Assembly: GCA_965240325.2 (NCBI GenBank)
Contig: OZ251223.1
Span: forward strand, 3,224,001 to 3,288,000
Direction of reading: 5' to 3'
DNA length: 64,000 nucleotides
DNA from: Rebecca billardiae RCC1528
Lineage: Eukaryota; Haptophyta
A model generated the notes under the pieces. It was not told the DNA's origin, searched no databases, and saw nothing but the letters and a program-made list of their open reading frames with translations. Made by a program: the position numbers and the translations under genes. The first letter of the stretch is position 1. Each line of letters starts with the position of its first letter. Below are positions 41,952 to 51,851 of this stretch, piece by piece.

Positions 41952-44186
41952 TCAGTACGCGTCATCGTACTCATCGTCCGAGTCGTCGCTGGTCTCGCCC
42001 CCGAAGTGCACGGCAATGGGCTGCGGCTCGGTCTCGTCCACGTCACCAGCCGCGGCGTCCTGCGCCGAACCACCCAGAGGCTCGGCAACAGGGTCTGCGC
42101 CAGCTCGCGCCGTGAGGCCGTTCTCCGGCTCAGCTAGCATGCTCTCGACTTGGGGCACCATGTTGGCCACCGCCCGCGACGTGATCTCGCGCTCAGCGCT
42201 CGCTGTGGGGGGCGCAGGAGGGGCAGCCGGAGTGTCGACCGCGGGCTTCGCACCAGGCGTTGCCGCCGGTGCTTGGTCGTCGTCGTCATCCAGGTCGACG
42301 ACGGTCGTCATCTTGTCCGCGTTGAGGTCGATCGTGATCCGTTCGCGAGCGGCCGAGCCAGCGCCGTGCGGCGCTGCAGCGGCGAGCGCCGAAGACCTCG
42401 GCGGCACGGCGTGCAGCGGACGCGCGATGGCCGGCACATGAGCGGCGCCGACAGGAGCACCGCTGCCGCCGCCAAGCATCGGCTGGGCGCACGCGCGCTG
42501 AGCGGCGCCTGCTGCATGCGCAGGCAGCACAGTGCTCGTGCACCTGCCCGGCTGCATCTGGGCCGTGGCGGCGCTCGCGCACGCCCCGCTCTGTGGCGGC
42601 GGGCCCTGATACGCGCAATGGCCGGCGCCGGCGGTCGGGGCTGAGCACGGCTGCCTGTACGCGCACGCGGGCGGCTGCGGTTGGTAGGGCATCGGCTGCG
42701 CGCACATGTGCTGCTGCTGAGGTGGTGGCTGCGGCTGCATCTGGTGTTGTTGCTGCCACGGAGGGCCGGACGGCGCGTTGAATGATGCCCCACACGCCGA
42801 ACCATAAGCCGGGTACTGCTGCGGATAGGGCAGTGGCGCGGCCTGCTGCTGTGGCGGGCACTGCCAAGGAACACCCTGAGCCGCCTGAGCAGAGCCGGCC
42901 GCCACCCCCCAGCACGGCTGCGGCTGCTGGAACGGCGGGCGCCACGCATTCCGCGCCGGCTGCTGCTGCGCCGCCTGCTGCCACTGCTGCTGCTGCGCCT
43001 GCTGTGCGTACTGCGATGGTTGCTGCTGCTGCTGCAGCGGCTGCTGCTGCTGCTGCGGCTGCTGCAGCTGCTGCAGCTGCTGCAGCTGCTGCAGCTGGGC
43101 CTGCGGCTGCTGCAGCTGCGCCGCTGGCTGCGACATCGAATGCGCTTGGTGCTGTGCCGCTGGGCAAGGTGCAATTGGCACCTGCGCGTTTGCCTGCCGC
43201 GCGGGCGCGAGGTCCACGAGCGCGCGTGCGAGGGGTCGCAAGTCCTCCAGCACCGCGGCAGGGAGCCTCGCCTTCAGATCCCACCAAAAGCGCGGCGCAG
43301 GCATCCCGAATCTCTGCCAGCACCGCTCAGCGAGCTCGTCGGCGCTGCCGGCGTGCACGAGGCTCAGCAGCAACGAGAGGACGCCGTTGAGCGCGCTATC
43401 CTGCACTGGCATGGGGAGCGCGCCCGCCTCGCCGATCACGTCGAGCGCGCGCATCCCCTGGTCTCGCTCGTGCTGGCCGAGCACGGGCGGGCAGCCATAC
43501 ATCGGCTCGTTGTGCATCTGGCCCGTGCGCTGCGTGCAGCGCAACACGGCCAGCCGCACGTCGGGCTTCAGCGGGGCTCGAATCGTCTTGGATGGTGGTA
43601 CAGGGCCCGGGCACAAGCCCTGCTGGGGTGCGCCCTGGAGCCCGTGGCCCTCCGCGGTCGTCGACGGGGCGGTAGCGCCGCTCAGCCCTGCGGTGGCGTG
43701 GCAGGCCTCGTACTCGCCAAATGAAGCGAGCGGGTCGGGCGACGTGCCGCTCGTCGCCGCGGCGGCCGCCGCGCACTGCGTGAGCAGCCTGGGCGGCCCC
43801 TGCCCGCTGGCTGCGGCGCCCTGCGAGCCCGCCACCCTTCCATCTGTGCGATGCTCCGCGAACGCCACAACGTGCGGCCGCTTGCGTGCATCAGACGGGA
43901 CCACGACCGCCCCAACTGTCACTGCGAGAGGTGTGGCACCGGTGACAACTGGATGGCTTGTAATCGGCACTGCAAGCGCAGCCGAGCCCGCGTGTGCATC
44001 AACACCCTCGTCGACCGCGTCCTCCTCCTCCGCTGGCGCCGCAGCCGGACCGTCATACGTGGCGACAAAGAAGTCGAGCGCGGATGTTGCGTCGGCGTGC
44101 GAACCCTCCGCGAGTGCCTTCCACGAGAAACGCGGAGCTTGACCGAGGCTCTCCCCAGCAACACGCACCGTGAATGTGCACGCCAT
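41952..44186 (-). CDS. Gln-rich protein of unknown function
   Basis: 744 aa, single exon from the ATG at 44186 (MACTFTVRVAGES). I do not recognise a family. Residues about 199-329 look globular and well composed (KPDVRLAVLRCTQ, ALNGVLSLLLSLVHAG, ELAERCWQRFGMP, a Trp-rich stretch and an LLxxLxPLARALVDL-type helix), so a small folded domain is likely. After it comes a long Gln/Pro/Ala low-complexity region: poly-Gln runs at about 349-412, then Cys/Tyr/Pro-rich repeats. It ends in an acidic tail with many Asp and Ser. A Gln-rich linker with an acidic end is typical of transcription coactivators or RNA-binding scaffolds, but nothing here proves that. The gene is divergent from RCL1, 252 bp apart. 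Confidence 0.7.
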   Translation of the reverse strand: MACTFTVRVAGESLGQAPRFSWKALAEGSHADATSALDFFVATYDGPAAAPAEEEDAVDEGVDAHAGSAALAVPITSHPVVTGATPLAVTVGAVVVPSDARKRPHVVAFAEHRTDGRVAGSQGAAASGQGPPRLLTQCAAAAAATSGTSPDPLASFGEYEACHATAGLSGATAPSTTAEGHGLQGAPQQGLCPGPVPPSKTIRAPLKPDVRLAVLRCTQRTGQMHNEPMYGCPPVLGQHERDQGMRALDVIGEAGALPMPVQDSALNGVLSLLLSLVHAGSADELAERCWQRFGMPAPRFWWDLKARLPAAVLEDLRPLARALVDLAPARQANAQVPIAPCPAAQHQAHSMSQPAAQLQQPQAQLQQLQQLQQLQQPQQQQQPLQQQQQPSQYAQQAQQQQWQQAAQQQPARNAWRPPFQQPQPCWGVAAGSAQAAQGVPWQCPPQQQAAPLPYPQQYPAYGSACGASFNAPSGPPWQQQHQMQPQPPPQQQHMCAQPMPYQPQPPACAYRQPCSAPTAGAGHCAYQGPPPQSGACASAATAQMQPGRCTSTVLPAHAAGAAQRACAQPMLGGGSGAPVGAAHVPAIARPLHAVPPRSSALAAAAPHGAGSAARERITIDLNADKMTTVVDLDDDDDQAPAATPGAKPAVDTPAAPPAPPTASAEREITSRAVANMVPQVESMLAEPENGLTARAGADPVAEPLGGSAQDAAAGDVDETEPQPIAVHFGGETSDDSDDEYDDAY

Positions 44187-44438
44187 CCGCCCACCGCTAG
44201 AGTGCGCACTCCCCCGTCGCGTTCGAAGTGCCTCTGGGCGGAAGCGAAAGCTGCTGCCGGTCAAGGGCTGCCGCCGCGAGCGGCGCAGTCGAGCGTGAGA
44301 GTGGTCCGGACGCCCGCGTCCGGGAGCTTGCTGCCTCGACGACGATGCCGTGACGAAAGCGTGCTGGCCCTAGGCACAAAGCTCGACGATTGAGGACCGA
44401 GGCTGCAAGCGTTGGTCCCCTGTTCCCCGCGTACACGC
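44187..44438. promoter_or_regulatory. Divergent promoter region, Gln-rich gene / RCL1
   Basis: 252 bp between two start codons on opposite strands. It is GC-rich with no clear TATA box. Called from spacing only. Confidence 0.45.
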
Positions 44439-45515
44439 ATGGGGCTCCTGCGCTTTACCGGTGCACGCCACCTCCGCCAGCGCATCGTCCTGGCCACGCT
44501 GAGTGGCAGGGCCATTCGCATCGACGACATCCGCGCAGACGACGCGGAGCGACCAGGGTTGCGCGACTTTGAGATCTCCCTGCTCCGGCTGATCGAGTCC
44601 GTGGTGAACGGGTGCGAGGTCATCATCAACGAGACCGGCACGGGGCTGCGCTACCGCCCGGGCGTGATCGTCGGAGGCACGGTCGTGCACGACTGCGCGC
44701 CTGGCCGAGCGATTGGGTACTACGCTGAGGCGCTGCTGGCGCTCGCACCGTTTGGCAAGGCGCCACTCCGTGCGACGCTGCGCGGCGTGACGAACAACGA
44801 CACGGACATTGGTGTCGACGCGATCCGCACGGTCACGCTGCCGCTGATGCGCCGCTTTGGCATCGAGGAGGGCCTCGAGCTCAAGGTTGCGAAGCGCGGC
44901 GCGATGCCGGGCGGTGGCGGTGAGGTGCAGGTGCAATGTCCCACTGTGCGCCGCCTGGCGCCCGTCGACATGATGGACGAGGGGAAGGTGAAGCGCGTGC
45001 GCGGCGTGGCGTACGCGACGCGCGTGGCGCCGTACGTCGCGAACCGCATGGTCGACACATCGCGCGGCGTGCTCAACGACCTGCTGCCCGACGTGTGGAT
45101 CTACACGGACCACTACAAGGGCGACCGCAGCGGCGTGTCGCCCGGCTTTGGCGTCACGCTCGTCGCGGAGACGACGTCGGGCGCCATGCTCTGTGTGGAG
45201 GGCACGGGCGCTGCGCAGGTGGTGCCCGAGGACCTGGGCACCTCGACGGCGCGGCTGCTGCTCGAGGAGGTCGGCAAGGGCGGCTGCATCGACACGGCCC
45301 ACCAGCCCATCGCGCTGCTGCTGATGGCCCTGGGCCCCGAGGACGTGTCCCGCGTGCGCATCGGCCAGCTCTCGCAGTACTCGATCGAGTGGCTGGTGCT
45401 GCTGCGGGAGTTCCTAGGCGTGACGATGCAGCTGAAGCCAGACCCGGCGACGCGCACTGTGCTGGTCACCTGCCGCGGAATCGGCTACAGCAACACAGCC
45501 CGTCGAGCCATCTGA
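44439..45515 (+). CDS. RCL1: RNA 3'-terminal phosphate cyclase-like protein RCL1
   Basis: 358 aa, single exon. The N-terminus (MGLLRFTGARHLRQRIVLATLSG, then GLRDFEISLLRLIESVVNG) and the following TGTGLRYRPGVIVGG and HDCAPGRAIGYYAEAL match RCL1 rather than the RTCA cyclase. The length equals that of yeast and human RCL1 (about 370). RCL1 has no cyclase activity; it binds BMS1 in the nucleolus and acts in early 18S pre-rRNA cleavage. The C-terminal half (STARLLLEEVGKGGCIDTAHQ) is the usual RCL1 conserved block. I chose the ATG at 44439, which gives the family's normal start. Conservation is even along the protein and I see no broken motif. Confidence 0.95.
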   Translation: MGLLRFTGARHLRQRIVLATLSGRAIRIDDIRADDAERPGLRDFEISLLRLIESVVNGCEVIINETGTGLRYRPGVIVGGTVVHDCAPGRAIGYYAEALLALAPFGKAPLRATLRGVTNNDTDIGVDAIRTVTLPLMRRFGIEEGLELKVAKRGAMPGGGGEVQVQCPTVRRLAPVDMMDEGKVKRVRGVAYATRVAPYVANRMVDTSRGVLNDLLPDVWIYTDHYKGDRSGVSPGFGVTLVAETTSGAMLCVEGTGAAQVVPEDLGTSTARLLLEEVGKGGCIDTAHQPIALLLMALGPEDVSRVRIGQLSQYSIEWLVLLREFLGVTMQLKPDPATRTVLVTCRGIGYSNTARRAI

Positions 45516-46293
45516 GTTCGCAGGCTGCTTCGTCATCAGTCAGATTTACTACACACATATATGTATATATAAACTTAACATCGTCGACGTCCGTCGCACG
45601 ACTCGTCGGCCCCCATGCAGCCCGGCACAGGCCAGCACCGCCGCCACTAAGTGACTAACTGAGTACTGAGCGCCCTGCAGTAGCGGCGTCTTATCGCGCA
45701 CGCAGCAGCATTAATATATATACTGCGCGCATGCTCGGAATAGCCTGCGAGTCGGCTTACGAGTAGTCAATACGACAGCAGCGCCGGGCCGCTTACGTAA
45801 CGCGAGGCTTCGTCAATCGTCATCAATTTCTTGCCCTGCGCGTGAACGAATCGTGATTACGGTGATGAGCAGCAGATCGATGACTGCTACGAGTTCCGAA
45901 CGACTACAAGCGCAGGTCGTAGTTTTATTCATCCGGCACTTCCGCGACTAACTACTACTACAGCGCACGTACCATATCATCGTAGTAGTCAGGACGAGCG
46001 GCAGCAGCGCTGCTGAGTAGATATATTGTAGAACTGACGAGACGAAGGTCCGCTGACGTCGACGACCTGATGGCGGACGAGACCGGCCGGCGCCGCGGGC
46101 GCCGCGGGCGTCGGAGGTGGAGCCCGGTCCCGGTCTGGCCGGAGAGAGCCTCACGATAGTCCGTGATGGCTCTCGCACTCTCAGCCGCAGGCTGTCATCA
46201 GCAGGCACGCCGGGCACAGCCCGCAGCTGCAGCACTCAGTAGGCCGCCTAGCGCAGCTCCTGAGCTCGTCGAGGCTGCGAGCCGGGCAGCCGG
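45516..46293. other. Convergent intergenic region
   Basis: Between the 3' ends of RCL1 (+) and the fusion kinase (-). AT-richer patches at about 45545-45580 and 45710-45725 may hold 3'-end signals. No gene is seen. Confidence 0.5.
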
Positions 46294-49200
46294 CTATACG
46301 CGGTTGCGTTCTCGGGGCGGGGGCGGGCTCGCGCTAGGGCAATGGATGCCGTTGCCGGGCGGGGTCGAGGTCGCGTTGGCTGAGCCGCCGTTCGGGACCG
46401 CAGCGCTCTGCGAGCTCGCCCGGCGCGAGCCAGCCGCGCCAGCGGCGTCCCCACCCTGCTCGTCGATCGAGGCTGGCATCCACGAGACATTGTCCAGGTG
46501 CACGTTGTTCTCGTCCACGAGGGCAAACTTGCCCGACACGCTCGGCTGCTTCACGCCGCGCGACGCCTCGGGCTGCGGGTCGCCCATCTTGTAGCCCGCG
46601 CGCACAAAGGCCATGCGCGCGGCGTGGAACGCGCGCTCGATCAGGTCCTGCCCGCCGCTGCTCTGGCGCAGCTGGCCGGGCCGCTCGCGCAGCCGCTTGC
46701 CCAGGTAGTCGTAGAAGCCGAGCGAGAAGGCGCGCGCGGCCGCGTCGTCGACGATCGTCGTCCAGCAGATCACGCGCAGCCGCGGCAGCTCCTTGACGAT
46801 GTAGCGCGCGAGGTGGTCGGAGCAGCACGCGTTGAGGAACACGCACTGCAGCCGGCCCATCGGCCGCAGCAGCCGCACGAACTCGTCGGGGCGCGGCACC
46901 TGCGCTGTGCCGTCCTCGAGCTCAAAGAGCAGCGTGCCGCCGATCACGCCCGCGCCGAGCGCGTGCCCCGAGAACTGCAGCACGCGCGGCAGGTGCTCGC
47001 TGAGCGGCACCTCGACCGACTCTGGGAACTTTGCGGCCGGGCGGATCACGCGCTGCCCCTCGGGCACCTCGCGCTGCAGGTCCATCAGCTCGCGCATCAG
47101 CTTGAGGTGGGGCACGGCGCGGCGGTCGCGCAGCCGCACGGGCGAGGAGAAGATCGCGAGCACCTCGATCTGCTTGCGCTGCACCGTGTCCTCCGCCGGG
47201 CGGAAGAACTGCTTGTTGAGCACCTCGAAGAGCTGCGGCCGCTCGGCCGGGCTCGCGCGCAGCATCGGCAGCACGATGCGCAGGCAGCGCTCCTGCTCGC
47301 TCGTGTGCAGCCAGCCCGCGCAGCGCCAGCGCACGAGCGCGTCGGTCAGCCCGCCGTCCCTGGCGCGCCAGCGCGTCGCCGACGGCATCCGCTCGAGCTT
47401 GGGCGGCGAGCTCCGCGGCGGCCACGGCTCGGTGTGCGGGTTGAAGAAGGGGCGGAGCGTGAAGAGCTCGTACAGCACCAGCCCGCACGAGAAGACGTCC
47501 ACGGACGGCATCAGCGTCAGCAGGTCGCGCGCCTCGGGCTCGGGGGCGAGGGCGGTGGCGGCGCGCTGCGCGGCCGGGCCGAGCGCGCCGACCGTGCTCG
47601 CGCCGGGCACCGCGCCCGGCGCGCCCGAGGCCAGCGCTGACGCAGCGTGCGCCGCGCACGAGTTGACGGCGGGCGCGGACGCGGTGCGCGCGGCCGCCGG
47701 CGTGCCGAGGCCGGGCGGCGCGGAGCACCGGCTGCCGCGCGCTCGCGCGAGGAGGCGCGCGACCTCGGGCGCGCAGTAGCCCTCCGTGTATGCGGGCCTG
47801 TCCACCGCCGTGCCCACCGCCGCCGCCGCGCCGAAGTCGATCAGCTTCCAGTACCCGCGGAAGCGCAGGAAGTGCGCGGGCTTGAGGTCGAGGTGGACGA
47901 CGCCGAGCGAGTGCAGCGCGTTCACCAGGGTGAGCACGCGCTTCGCCGTGGCCGCGATCGAGAGCGGGCAGCGCGCGTCGGCGCCGCCCGCCCGGATCGA
48001 GCGGATGTAGTCGGCGAGCGAGTTGGACGTGTCCGCCGCCTCCATCACGAGCACGTACGCCGTCTCGCCGCCCGTGTCCGAGTGGTCGTCGTCGAAGGAG
48101 CCGACGACGCGCGGCGCGACGTGCGGCCCGACCAGGCCCATCACCTCCTTCTCGTGGTCGCGCTCCTCGAAGGAGGAGAAGTACTTGAGCGCGACGCGGT
48201 CGCCGGTGGTCTTGTCGGTGGCGAGGCGCACGACCGAGCGCTTCTCCTCCGACTCGCCGCGCTCGGCCGAGCGCTCGGGCAGCGGCGCGTGGTCGACGTA
48301 CCGCTCGGCGATCGTGGTGGGCGCGTGGTCGGCGGACGCGCGGCCCGCGCCGAGCGTGACGTGAGCGTCCCGCGCGAGCGCCTGCATGCGGGACCAGAAG
48401 CGCTCGGGGCAGAGGTCGTGCGGCCTGTTGCCGTCGACGTCGCACTGGCTGGCGAGCGAGGCCGCCCACGTGATCAGCTCGACGCACGCGTTCTCCTGCT
48501 CCGCCATCGCCGCGACGTGCAGCGCGTTCTGCTGCCGCGCCGTGCGCGCGTGCACGTCCACGCCCACCTCGCGCAGACGGCGGATCAGCTCAATCTCGCC
48601 GCGGCGCGCGGCGAGGTGCAGCAGCGTCTCGCCGCCGTGCTCGGCGGACTGCGCGCGGAGCAGCTCGCGCGCGACGGCCGCGCCGCCCTCCGCCGCGCCG
48701 CCGAGCAGCTCCGACGACGAGGTCGCCGTGAGCGTCAGCAGCGACTCGAGGCGCGAGCTCGAGGCGCTCTGCCCCACGCCCGCGACGCCCGCGCCGCCGG
48801 CGGCGCCGCCGTCCGCGGCCGCGCCGTCCGGCGTGACGGGCGTGCCCGGCGCCGAGCTCGGCTGCTCGGCGGAGCGAGCGGGCGTGGCGTCGGCTGCGCA
48901 CAGGCCAAAGCTCGCGCGCGAGCCGCCGCCGCCCAGCGGCGCGATCGGCGAGCCCAGCGTGCGCGCGCCACCGCGCTCGCCGTCCGTGAGCGCCGCGGCG
49001 AGCTTGAGCTCGAGCGCAGCGCACGCGTACATGGCGCCGACGCGCTGGCACTGGCGCGACGAGGAGGCCAGCATGGACATGATCAGGGTGGCCGCGCTGC
49101 GCGGGCTCACGTCGCGCTCGCTCGCCGGGAAGTCGAGCCGACCGCCGGTGGAGCCCGCCGAGCCGCCGAGGTATGCGCCGCCTCCGGCCGTGCCCGTCGC

Positions 49201-51726
49201 ACTGTCCCTCCGCTCCTGCGCGCCGCCGCCCGCGCCGCCGCCGCCGCCGCCTCCGCCGCCGCCGCCGCCGCCGCCGCCGCCCATGCCGCCGCCGCCCATG
49301 CCGCCGCCGCCGCCGCCGCCGCCGCCCAGGCCGCCGCCGCCGCCGCCCTTGGCGCCGGCGGCGTGGGCATGCGCGGCGCGCGCGGCGCCGCCCGCGTGCA
49401 CCAGCGCCTCCGCCGCGGCGGGCCTCGCCCCCGCGCCGCCGCCGCCTCGCGCGCGCGCCCGCGTCGCGCCGCCGCCGCCCCTGCTCGGCTCATCATGCTG
49501 GCCTGTGAGGCACTCCCAAGAGTGCCGCTTCGAGACGCCGTCCACCCACGAGGCGGCGGGCGGGGGCATGCCCACCGTGCTGAGCGAGGCGCGCGGCGGC
49601 GGCGTGTCGGCCGCGGCGTGCGCCGGCGCGCGCGACTCCGCCGCGCTGCCGTCGACCGCCGCGGCCGACACGCCGCCGCCGCCGCCGCCCGCCGCCCGCG
49701 CCGCGCGCGAGTGCGACCAGCGGTCGCCGCACATGGCAAACTGTATCGTCGCGGCGGCGAGGATGAGCTCGCGGCACCAGCGCGCGCTGCGGTTGAAGCG
49801 CTGCAGCGTGGCGGTCTCGTGCGCGCGGTCGAGCGGCGTGCAGCCGAACGCGTCCATCACGTCGAGCGGCAGCCGGCGCAGCAGCAGCTCGGCCACCACC
49901 TCCTCGTTGGCGCACATGGCGCCCAGGTGCAGCAGTGTCTGCCCAAACGCGTCGCGGTGCGCGCGCAGCGGCGCCGCCGCCTCGGCGCGCAGCGCGCCGA
50001 CGTCGGAGGCGAGGACGGAGGCCTCGGCGGCCGGCGCGGCGCGCACCGCCGCGCCGTTCCCCGTGCCCGTGCACCACGCCGGCATGCTCCTGCCCAGCAC
50101 GCCCACCGCCCTCATGAAGGCGTCCAGCTCCCGCTCGTCCGGCATGGACGGCCACGTGCCTTTGCGCGTCGTCGAGAAGGAGCCGGCGCACGAGGCGCGC
50201 ACGGCGGCGGCCTCGATGGGCAGCTTGCGCACGAGCGCGGAGACGAAGGCCGCGACGAACGCGTCCGCAGCGCCGATCACCTGCCCCGAGCCCATGTCCA
50301 CGCGGAACATCGGCACGACGAACACGCGCGCGCGCCTCGCCGCGGCCGCACCGCCCGCCTCCGACGCTCTGAAGGAGGCGTCCTCGGCCGCCCACGCGCC
50401 GCCCGCGCTCGCGCCGGCGGCGGAGGCGTCGGGCAAGGCGGCGGCGGAGGCGTCGCGGTGGGCGGGCGCCTGCGCGCCCGCGCCGGACGCGCCCAGTTCG
50501 GCCGAGGCGCCTTCGCTCGCCGTCAGTGGCGCGTCCGCCTCGCCTTCGCCTTCGCCTTCCGCGGCGCCGTCGCCGCCGGCGCCGCCCGCGCCGTCGCCGC
50601 CCGCGCCGCCGCCCGACTCCGCGCGCGCAAAGCGCTCGCGCCCATCGGCCGAGGCGTGCACGCCGCCGCTCGTGGCGACGATGTGCGCGGCGGGTGTGGT
50701 GAGCACCACCGTGCTGATCCCGAGCGAGCGCAGCTCATTCGCCGCGCGCGCCGCCTCCGCCAGGTCGCGCAGAGGCGTGCCGGTCGCGGTGCCGAGCAGG
50801 TTAGCGGCCTCGTGCTCGTTCGCAAACAGGATGTCGACGTGGCGGAGGAGGGCGGGCGGCGCGTCGGCGGCGGAGGCGCAGGGCGAGGCCTTGAGGACGA
50901 CGGTCTTGCCCCGCTCCGCCGCGAGCTCCGCCGCCTGCACCACCGCCGCGCGCGCCACCTCGAGCTGCAGCACGAGCGCCTGGCAGCGGCTGAGCTCGCT
51001 CTCGAGCAGAGACAGCTCGGGCGCGGCGACCGCTGAGTTGGCGCCCTGGCAGCTGATGGTGAGCTTGGCCTTCTCACGCTGGCTCGCGACGATGACCGCC
51101 ACGCCCGTCGAGTTCTTCTCGTCCCGCTGCACGCCGGACACGTCCACGCGGTACGTGTGCGCCAGCTCGTTGAGGAGGATGTCTGCCGTGGGGTCGTTGC
51201 CGACGCGCCCAATCATGATGGAGCGGATGCCGAGCCGCGCGATGCCCACCGCCTCGTTGGCGCCCTTGCCGCCGGGCGACTGGAAGAAGCGGCCCTTCGT
51301 GTTGCTGCCCACCTGCGGGAACCCCGCCGTCGTCTCCGCGTGCAGGTCCATGTTCAGCGAGCCGAAGACGATCACGCGCGGCGCCGCGATGTCGGGCGAT
51401 CGCGATGGCTGCCTCACCATCAGCGACGACTGCTCATCCGTCGCCACGGGGCGAAGGAGGAGCTGGCGCTGGTCGAGATCAGTTGCCGACGGAGATCGCT
51501 GCTGCGCGCGCGAGAGACGGGGTGGCGGCGTCGCCGGACCCGACTCGGCGCTGGCAGGCGACGCCGCAGGCGGTGCGTCATCTGCGCTTGTAGCCTCACT
51601 GCCGCCGCCGGGCGGCTCGCGCGGCGAAGGCCGCCGTCCGCGCCAAGCGCGCCAGCACGAGACGGCGATCGGCGCGATGGCCGCGGCCAGGCTCAGAAGC
51701 TGCAAGCCCACTGCTCCGCGCTCCAT
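46294..51726 (-). CDS. Ribokinase / ankyrin / protein kinase / CHAT-like fusion
   Basis: 1,810 aa in one open frame from the ATG at 51726. It opens with a hydrophobic segment (about 5-25), perhaps a membrane anchor. Residues about 119-555 are a PfkB/ribokinase domain: GSLNMDLHAETT, the GGKGANEA sugar-binding motif, and GAADAF in place of GAGDAF. The catalytic Asp is kept, but the preceding Asp-Thr is lost, and an Ala/Gly/Ser insert splits the domain. Ankyrin units lie near 590-640 and 1020-1090, separated by a Gly/Ala-rich linker. A protein kinase follows (about 1145-1495): VALKYF, HLDLKPAHFL, LIDFG, YCAPE. The Asn that binds magnesium after KP is His, so activity is uncertain. The C-terminal domain resembles CHAT (caspase-like) proteases, with FSGHALG (His about 1586) and LNACCS (Cys about 1632). 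The domain calls are firm for ribokinase and kinase, moderate for CHAT. Substrates are unknown. Confidence 0.8.
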   Translation of the reverse strand: MERGAVGLQLLSLAAAIAPIAVSCWRAWRGRRPSPREPPGGGSEATSADDAPPAASPASAESGPATPPPRLSRAQQRSPSATDLDQRQLLLRPVATDEQSSLMVRQPSRSPDIAAPRVIVFGSLNMDLHAETTAGFPQVGSNTKGRFFQSPGGKGANEAVGIARLGIRSIMIGRVGNDPTADILLNELAHTYRVDVSGVQRDEKNSTGVAVIVASQREKAKLTISCQGANSAVAAPELSLLESELSRCQALVLQLEVARAAVVQAAELAAERGKTVVLKASPCASAADAPPALLRHVDILFANEHEAANLLGTATGTPLRDLAEAARAANELRSLGISTVVLTTPAAHIVATSGGVHASADGRERFARAESGGGAGGDGAGGAGGDGAAEGEGEGEADAPLTASEGASAELGASGAGAQAPAHRDASAAALPDASAAGASAGGAWAAEDASFRASEAGGAAAARRARVFVVPMFRVDMGSGQVIGAADAFVAAFVSALVRKLPIEAAAVRASCAGSFSTTRKGTWPSMPDERELDAFMRAVGVLGRSMPAWCTGTGNGAAVRAAPAAEASVLASDVGALRAEAAAPLRAHRDAFGQTLLHLGAMCANEEVVAELLLRRLPLDVMDAFGCTPLDRAHETATLQRFNRSARWCRELILAAATIQFAMCGDRWSHSRAARAAGGGGGGVSAAAVDGSAAESRAPAHAAADTPPPRASLSTVGMPPPAASWVDGVSKRHSWECLTGQHDEPSRGGGGATRARARGGGGAGARPAAAEALVHAGGAARAAHAHAAGAKGGGGGGLGGGGGGGGGMGGGGMGGGGGGGGGGGGGGGGAGGGAQERRDSATGTAGGGAYLGGSAGSTGGRLDFPASERDVSPRSAATLIMSMLASSSRQCQRVGAMYACAALELKLAAALTDGERGGARTLGSPIAPLGGGGSRASFGLCAADATPARSAEQPSSAPGTPVTPDGAAADGGAAGGAGVAGVGQSASSSRLESLLTLTATSSSELLGGAAEGGAAVARELLRAQSAEHGGETLLHLAARRGEIELIRRLREVGVDVHARTARQQNALHVAAMAEQENACVELITWAASLASQCDVDGNRPHDLCPERFWSRMQALARDAHVTLGAGRASADHAPTTIAERYVDHAPLPERSAERGESEEKRSVVRLATDKTTGDRVALKYFSSFEERDHEKEVMGLVGPHVAPRVVGSFDDDHSDTGGETAYVLVMEAADTSNSLADYIRSIRAGGADARCPLSIAATAKRVLTLVNALHSLGVVHLDLKPAHFLRFRGYWKLIDFGAAAAVGTAVDRPAYTEGYCAPEVARLLARARGSRCSAPPGLGTPAAARTASAPAVNSCAAHAASALASGAPGAVPGASTVGALGPAAQRAATALAPEPEARDLLTLMPSVDVFSCGLVLYELFTLRPFFNPHTEPWPPRSSPPKLERMPSATRWRARDGGLTDALVRWRCAGWLHTSEQERCLRIVLPMLRASPAERPQLFEVLNKQFFRPAEDTVQRKQIEVLAIFSSPVRLRDRRAVPHLKLMRELMDLQREVPEGQRVIRPAAKFPESVEVPLSEHLPRVLQFSGHALGAGVIGGTLLFELEDGTAQVPRPDEFVRLLRPMGRLQCVFLNACCSDHLARYIVKELPRLRVICWTTIVDDAAARAFSLGFYDYLGKRLRERPGQLRQSSGGQDLIERAFHAARMAFVRAGYKMGDPQPEASRGVKQPSVSGKFALVDENNVHLDNVSWMPASIDEQGGDAAGAAGSRRASSQSAAVPNGGSANATSTPPGNGIHCPSASPPPPRERNRV

Positions 51727-51807
51727 CGCCGCCACGCGCAGCTCTCGCCGGCGTGGCGCCGGTACTCAAGGACGTGCGTCCACCCCGATTTACAGATTGG
51801 CGGGCCA

Positions 51808-51851
51808 CTACAGTTTACTATGTTTTAACGTGCACACTTGGTTAAGGCGTG
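51808..51851 (+). repeat. 44-bp dispersed repeat, copy 2
   Basis: Same orientation as 35441-35484, one substitution (tatgttttaac against tatgatttaac). Confidence 0.75.

Noticed and set aside
47647-51036. Plus-strand frame of over 1,000 codons opposite the fusion kinase
   Set aside because: Arg/Ala-rich shadow; no motifs, and the minus frame holds four recognisable domains.
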